Shown here: positions 60,608 to 64,000 of the stretch, piece after piece
Position numbering within the stretch: the stretch's first letter is position 1
Layout: every line of letters begins with the position of its first letter
Assembly (NCBI GenBank): GCA_965228615.1
Contig: CBDDHT010000004.1
Coordinates: forward strand, 62,001-126,000
Direction: 5' to 3'
Origin: CBDDHT01 sp965228615
GTDB lineage: Bacteria > Pseudomonadota > Alphaproteobacteria > Rhizobiales > Methyloligellaceae
DNA length: 64,000 nucleotides
Notes under the pieces: model-generated
What the model was told of the DNA's origin: nothing
Seen by the model: only the letters and a program-made list of their open reading frames with translations
The model's database searches: none
Translations under genes and position numbers: made by a program

Positions 60608-61704
60608 TGGTTCAACTCTTCAGATCCATCCAGTTTGCGTTCTTGATTACCCTTTGTGGTTTTCATAGCCGGATCGCACATACCGCCGAGTTCGATCACG
60701 CGGCTCTTTCGCGCTTGGTCCTGGAGCGCCATATTCGGCCGGGCTATCAGCAGTTGCGCGATGCAGCCCGCGCCATGGCTCAGGCGAACGCGTCACTCTG
60801 CTTGAAGCCGGATGAAAATCTCCGCCGGGCGACACGCACGGCTTTCGTTGCCATGGTTCGAGCCTGGGGCCGGATCGAGCACATTCGCTTTGGACCTGTC
60901 ACCGAGGACTATGCGCACGAGCGCATTGCGTTTTGGCCTGATCCCAAGGGAGTCGGTGCGCGTCAAGTGCGACGAATACTCAAAAAGCGTAGCCCTGAAG
61001 TTTTGGACCCGGACACGTTGGTCAAGAAGAGTGTTGCCGTTCAGGGTCTGACGGCACTTGAGGTCGTGTTCTTTTCGAACGGGAATGAAGCCGTTGCTCA
61101 GGACAGTGAGAATGGTCGTTTCCGATGTGGCTACGGACTGGCAATCGCAAAAAATCTGGAGCGTATTTCAGAACATCTCGTGTCTGAATGGAGCACTAGC
61201 GGCGATTTCACTGCCCTATGGCTCGGGCCGGGGCCGGACAACGCAGTCTATCTGACAGGGAAAGAAGTCACGCGCGATTCAGCTCGTGCGCTACTCGATG
61301 GGCTTGAAGCGCTCAGAGAGCACAAGATCGCGGGTCCAATCGGTCTGCGGCCGGATGGCGCCGCCCGGACGCGGGCGGCATTCGGGAGAAGCAATCTGGC
61401 GATTGCCTTTATCCGCTCCAATACGGAAGGACTTCTCGATCTTTTTGCTGAAGGTGGATTCGTCGAGATGTTTCGGGAACGCTCGCCAGGACTCGTCGAC
61501 AACATTTTGGGTGAGTTGAAGCGCGTCCGCGATGAAGCTGCCAAGATCGAGGCGACTGGTATTACAGATATCCGGACACAAGAGTTGATGGACCGATTTC
61601 TCGTGATGGGGTTTCCGCTAAAGAATGCACGCGAGCGCGCAGCGGAGTTGATCGTGGACGTGTCCGGGCTCGTCATCAGATTCAATGATTCCGATGCCAA
61701 TTGA
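60607..61704 (+). CDS. Imelysin-family protein lacking the motif histidine
   Basis: 365 residues from ATG 60607, coupled by TGATG to the cytochrome gene. The signal peptide is short (FAFLITLCGFHSRIAHTAE). The helical imelysin pattern appears in HIRPGYQQLRDAARAM, AWGRIEHIRFGP, RIAFWPDPKGV and VAVQGLTALEVVFF. Here the GxHxxE motif reads GLTALE, so the histidine is replaced by threonine; the glutamate remains. It ends in a long helix. This matches the second imelysin in DHOR operons, which usually diverges. It may bind iron differently or serve as a partner. Confidence 0.85.
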   Translation: MVQLFRSIQFAFLITLCGFHSRIAHTAEFDHAALSRLVLERHIRPGYQQLRDAARAMAQANASLCLKPDENLRRATRTAFVAMVRAWGRIEHIRFGPVTEDYAHERIAFWPDPKGVGARQVRRILKKRSPEVLDPDTLVKKSVAVQGLTALEVVFFSNGNEAVAQDSENGRFRCGYGLAIAKNLERISEHLVSEWSTSGDFTALWLGPGPDNAVYLTGKEVTRDSARALLDGLEALREHKIAGPIGLRPDGAARTRAAFGRSNLAIAFIRSNTEGLLDLFAEGGFVEMFRERSPGLVDNILGELKRVRDEAAKIEATGITDIRTQELMDRFLVMGFPLKNARERAAELIVDVSGLVIRFNDSDAN

Positions 61705-62824
61705 CCGCCGTTCATTTCTTCTGGCGCTTACCGGCCTTGGGCTGTCACCGGCCGGTGTTCTATCGGCACGTTCCCAAAGAGACATGTTCGTTACGACGGG
61801 CCGGGACGCCGATGGGGCTTTCCATGCTGCAATATTGGATGAGTGCGGGCAGATCGCCGCGAATACGCCTTTGCCGGCGCGGGGCCACGATGCCGCCATC
61901 CATCCCCAGAAAAGAGAGAGCGTCGTCTTTGCGCGAAGTCCGGGCCGGTTTGCAATCGCATTCGGACCGGATCGCCTCGAACCGCCGATGGCGTTCAAAA
62001 CCCGTGACGACCGGCACTTCTGCGGACACGGCACTTATTCACCTGAGGGCATTCTTCTCTATGCGACCGAGAATGCATTCGAGACCGGTGAAGGTGTCAT
62101 CTCCATCCGCGATGCAACGGATGGCTACCGACAGGTTGGCGAGTTTTCATCCTACGGCATCGGTCCCCACGATCTTGCATTGCTTGGAGACGGTCGCACG
62201 CTCGTGATCGCCAATGGGGGTATCGCAACCCATCCCGATAGTGGCGACCGTGTCCTGAATGCCATGAGCATGGCACCATCGCTCGTCTATATCGATCGAC
62301 AGTCGGGATCCGTGATTGAGCGCCATACGCTGGATGAGCCTTTGACCAATCTTTCGATCAGGCATCTCGCCGTCGGGCCGGGCGATATGGTTTTCTTCGG
62401 TTGTCAACATAAGGGGAGCCGCCGCGCAGAGCCTCCACTGGTCGGCCGCCATAAATTAGGTCGAAAACCAGAATTCCTCCGAGCACCGACTTCCTCGCAT
62501 AGAGCGATGCGGGGCTACGTTGCATCTGTCGCCGTTGATGCGTCGGGAACAGTTGTGGCGGCGTCCGCACCGCATGGCAATCGCGTGACGTATTGGGATG
62601 TGGCAACAGGCGCTTATCTGGGTCACACAGCTCTCAACGACAGCGCCGGGATTGCCCGCATGTCGCGTCCTGGACAGTTTCTTCTGACAGGCGGGGAGGG
62701 CGATTTGCTGGCCGGCGGACCGGCTACTGAGCCGCTGCATCTTGGCACATCGCAGAAAACAAAGTCGCTGGATTGGGACAATCACGCGTCGATTGCATGG
62801 AAGGCTGCCGGGCCACCCCGTTGA
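61685..62824 (+). CDS. DUF1513 protein with twin-arginine-like leader
   Basis: 379 residues, overlapping the imelysin gene by 20 bases. The start PIDRRSFLLALTGLGLSPAGVLSA has a twin-arginine-like leader (RRSF followed by a hydrophobic stretch). The remainder is a beta-propeller-like DUF1513 domain: RGHDAAIHP, FCGHGTYSPEG, LYATENAFETGEGVI, GIGPHDLALLGDGRTLVIANGG and FFGCQHKG. DUF1513 genes are found with imelysins and DHOR in gammaproteobacteria and alphaproteobacteria. Its function is unknown; the repeated His/Gly signatures suggest metal binding. It ends the operon. Confidence 0.87.
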   Translation: MIPMPIDRRSFLLALTGLGLSPAGVLSARSQRDMFVTTGRDADGAFHAAILDECGQIAANTPLPARGHDAAIHPQKRESVVFARSPGRFAIAFGPDRLEPPMAFKTRDDRHFCGHGTYSPEGILLYATENAFETGEGVISIRDATDGYRQVGEFSSYGIGPHDLALLGDGRTLVIANGGIATHPDSGDRVLNAMSMAPSLVYIDRQSGSVIERHTLDEPLTNLSIRHLAVGPGDMVFFGCQHKGSRRAEPPLVGRHKLGRKPEFLRAPTSSHRAMRGYVASVAVDASGTVVAASAPHGNRVTYWDVATGAYLGHTALNDSAGIARMSRPGQFLLTGGEGDLLAGGPATEPLHLGTSQKTKSLDWDNHASIAWKAAGPPR

Positions 62825-62982
62825 CGGCACCAAGGATCGCATTGTGTCGGATAACCCCTCTCAGTATAAGCGCAGTGAGCAGTGTGCGCGGTAGTGCGCA
62901 GATTGATCACATGTTCCAAACGCGGAAATGAGCCTGCTGAACCGCAGCCCGTAGCCCGCCACCAGCCAGATCGGGTTCTATC

Positions 62983-64000
62983 TTGAGAACGGTTTCTGCC
63001 GACCCATCCAGCGGGATACTCAACGCCGCAGCCATTCTGGCCGGTTCCGTTGGTGTCGGTGTCGTGTTGCTGTGCCTCGGTCCACGATTATCGACGATCG
63101 CTCTTAGCTTGCTAGGTATCGTCAGTGTTCTCGTTCCAGGCGTGCGAACCCGTCTTCGCGCGCGCCTTGTACCGAGCGTTGGCGCCATTGTCGTCGCCTT
63201 GCTGGTCGCTTATCTGCTCGCGAATGCGAGTTGGTCCATCGACCCCGCTGCCGCCTATCGCAAGGTTGCGACGCTGCTGGTGCTGGGCTTCTTTTGCCTG
63301 AGTGTTGTCACGGCAGTTTGGCAGATCGACGACAGCACCAGCAAGATGATCGCAAAAGCATTCGTAATCGCGTTCGGCGTCGGCATGGTCCTGTTGATTA
63401 TCGAGCTGGCGAGCGGGCTACGGGTTACACGCGCGACCTACAACCTGATGCCTTTTCTTCGCCCCGAGGGTGGAAAGCACCTAATTGTCGAGGACGGGCG
63501 CGTCACATATCTCGGAACCTATCTGCTGAACCGGAATGTCGGTCTCGTCTCCCTGTTGGCTTGGCCGGCTGCGGCGTTGTTTTTGAGTTGCTGGGATGCG
63601 CAGGGGCGAAAATGGCTCGGTCTGTTGCTGCTTGGGCTTGTCGTTGCCGTGATCGCCATGTCGCAGCATGAAACGAGCAAGATCGCCCTCGTCATCGGCG
63701 CGTTGGTTGTCGCCACGGCACTTTACGCCGAACGCGCCGTATTCTGGTTTCTTGCAGCGATCTGGTGCGCAGGATTTTTGCTGATTATACCGCTTGCCTC
63801 GGCAAGCTACGACCGGCTTGAACTGCATAAAGCCGAATGGTTGCCCTACACGGCAAAGGCACGCATCATCATCTGGGGATATACCGCCGCGCGTGTTCCG
63901 GAGAAGCTATGGCTGGGCGTCGGCGTGCGCTCGACACGAGCGTTGGATGTCGGGGCCGTCGAAGACCATGCCAAACCGGCGGGGCATGTGGTTGCACCGC
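62983..64000 (+). CDS. O-antigen ligase/polymerase-like membrane protein (runs off the right edge)
   Basis: 339 codons are present and the frame is open at 64000. An in-frame TGA ends near 62940 and no ATG or GTG precedes the first membrane helix, so TTG at 62983 is the most probable start; GATCGGG upstream is a weak ribosome-binding site. Hydrophobic helices follow each other (ILAGSVGVGVVLLCL, SVGAIVVALLVAYLLAN, LVLGFFCLSVVTAVW, and more). The pattern TYLLNRNVGLVSLLAWPAA and KARIIIWGYTAARVPEKLWLGVGV matches the O-antigen-ligase/Wzy family (PF04932), which polymerise or transfer polysaccharide chains. Its context and end lie outside the window. Confidence 0.75.
   Translation, partial: MRTVSADPSSGILNAAAILAGSVGVGVVLLCLGPRLSTIALSLLGIVSVLVPGVRTRLRARLVPSVGAIVVALLVAYLLANASWSIDPAAAYRKVATLLVLGFFCLSVVTAVWQIDDSTSKMIAKAFVIAFGVGMVLLIIELASGLRVTRATYNLMPFLRPEGGKHLIVEDGRVTYLGTYLLNRNVGLVSLLAWPAAALFLSCWDAQGRKWLGLLLLGLVVAVIAMSQHETSKIALVIGALVVATALYAERAVFWFLAAIWCAGFLLIIPLASASYDRLELHKAEWLPYTAKARIIIWGYTAARVPEKLWLGVGVRSTRALDVGAVEDHAKPAGHVVAP

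Overview
The window looks like chromosomal DNA from an alphaproteobacterium, most likely of the Hyphomicrobiales/Rhodospirillales type. The signs are an alphaproteobacterial-type porin at the left edge, Irr-type iron boxes (TTAGAAT-N-ATTCTAA) beside iron genes, a TAXI-type TRAP transporter, a RopB/Omp25-like barrel protein, and many translationally coupled TGATG/ATGA junctions. No rRNA, tRNA, CRISPR array, phage or intact transposon was recognised. Codon use looks uniform by eye, so most of the window reads as ordinary chromosome with lineage-specific accessory genes.

Layout. 1-10.6 kb: a truncated porin gene; a two-gene phosphorelay (receiver plus HPt); divergently, a tightly coupled operon of a response regulator with a zinc-ribbon TackOD1-like output domain, a membrane GT2 glycosyltransferase and an HlyD-like adaptor (a candidate exopolysaccharide synthesis/export module); a secreted PAN-domain protein without a canonical start codon; a REC-EAL c-di-GMP phosphodiesterase; LysR; and an acetyltransferase/MFS pair. 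10.7-20.5 kb: a small ABM-fold protein, a gene-poor gap, a large autotransporter with four prealbumin-like repeats, a hybrid histidine kinase, a REC-kinase and a TadG-like protein. 20.6-26 kb: an Arg-rich 51-aa protein, then a leftward cluster of EamA exporter, two overlapping ATP-grasp ligases, a TTC38-like TPR protein and a cupin (possible small peptide-like metabolite pathway). 26-32 kb: MipA, hydrolases, UbiX, and a cysteine-desulfhydrase-like enzyme with a GST opposite an ArsR regulator; GST and ArsR both end in six-cysteine tails. 32.2-38.2 kb: a leftward catabolic operon (UbiD decarboxylase, TAXI-TRAP binding protein, fused TRAP permease, amidohydrolase) with a perfect palindrome near its start. 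38.7-49 kb: a receiver protein with acidic repeats, a TPR-sulfotransferase, a barrel protein, an alkaline-phosphatase-like enzyme, DUF454, an intergenic repeat element, a desaturase, rpsU with an apparent CTG start, an aminotransferase, a cupredoxin and a nitroreductase.

49-62.8 kb is largely an iron island: ferric-iron binding protein, a Cys-rich unknown, bacterioferritin and its Bfd-like ferredoxin, LysR, a candidate small RNA, a DUF2325 coiled-coil protein, and an imelysin, beta-barrel, DsbA-like isomerase, di-heme oxidoreductase, imelysin, DUF1513 run. Irr-like boxes lie before the iron-binding protein and bacterioferritin. The window ends inside an O-antigen-ligase-like membrane protein.

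Start sites were chosen from ribosome-binding sites, coupling and domain boundaries. Families were assigned by reading motifs; no database search was run.
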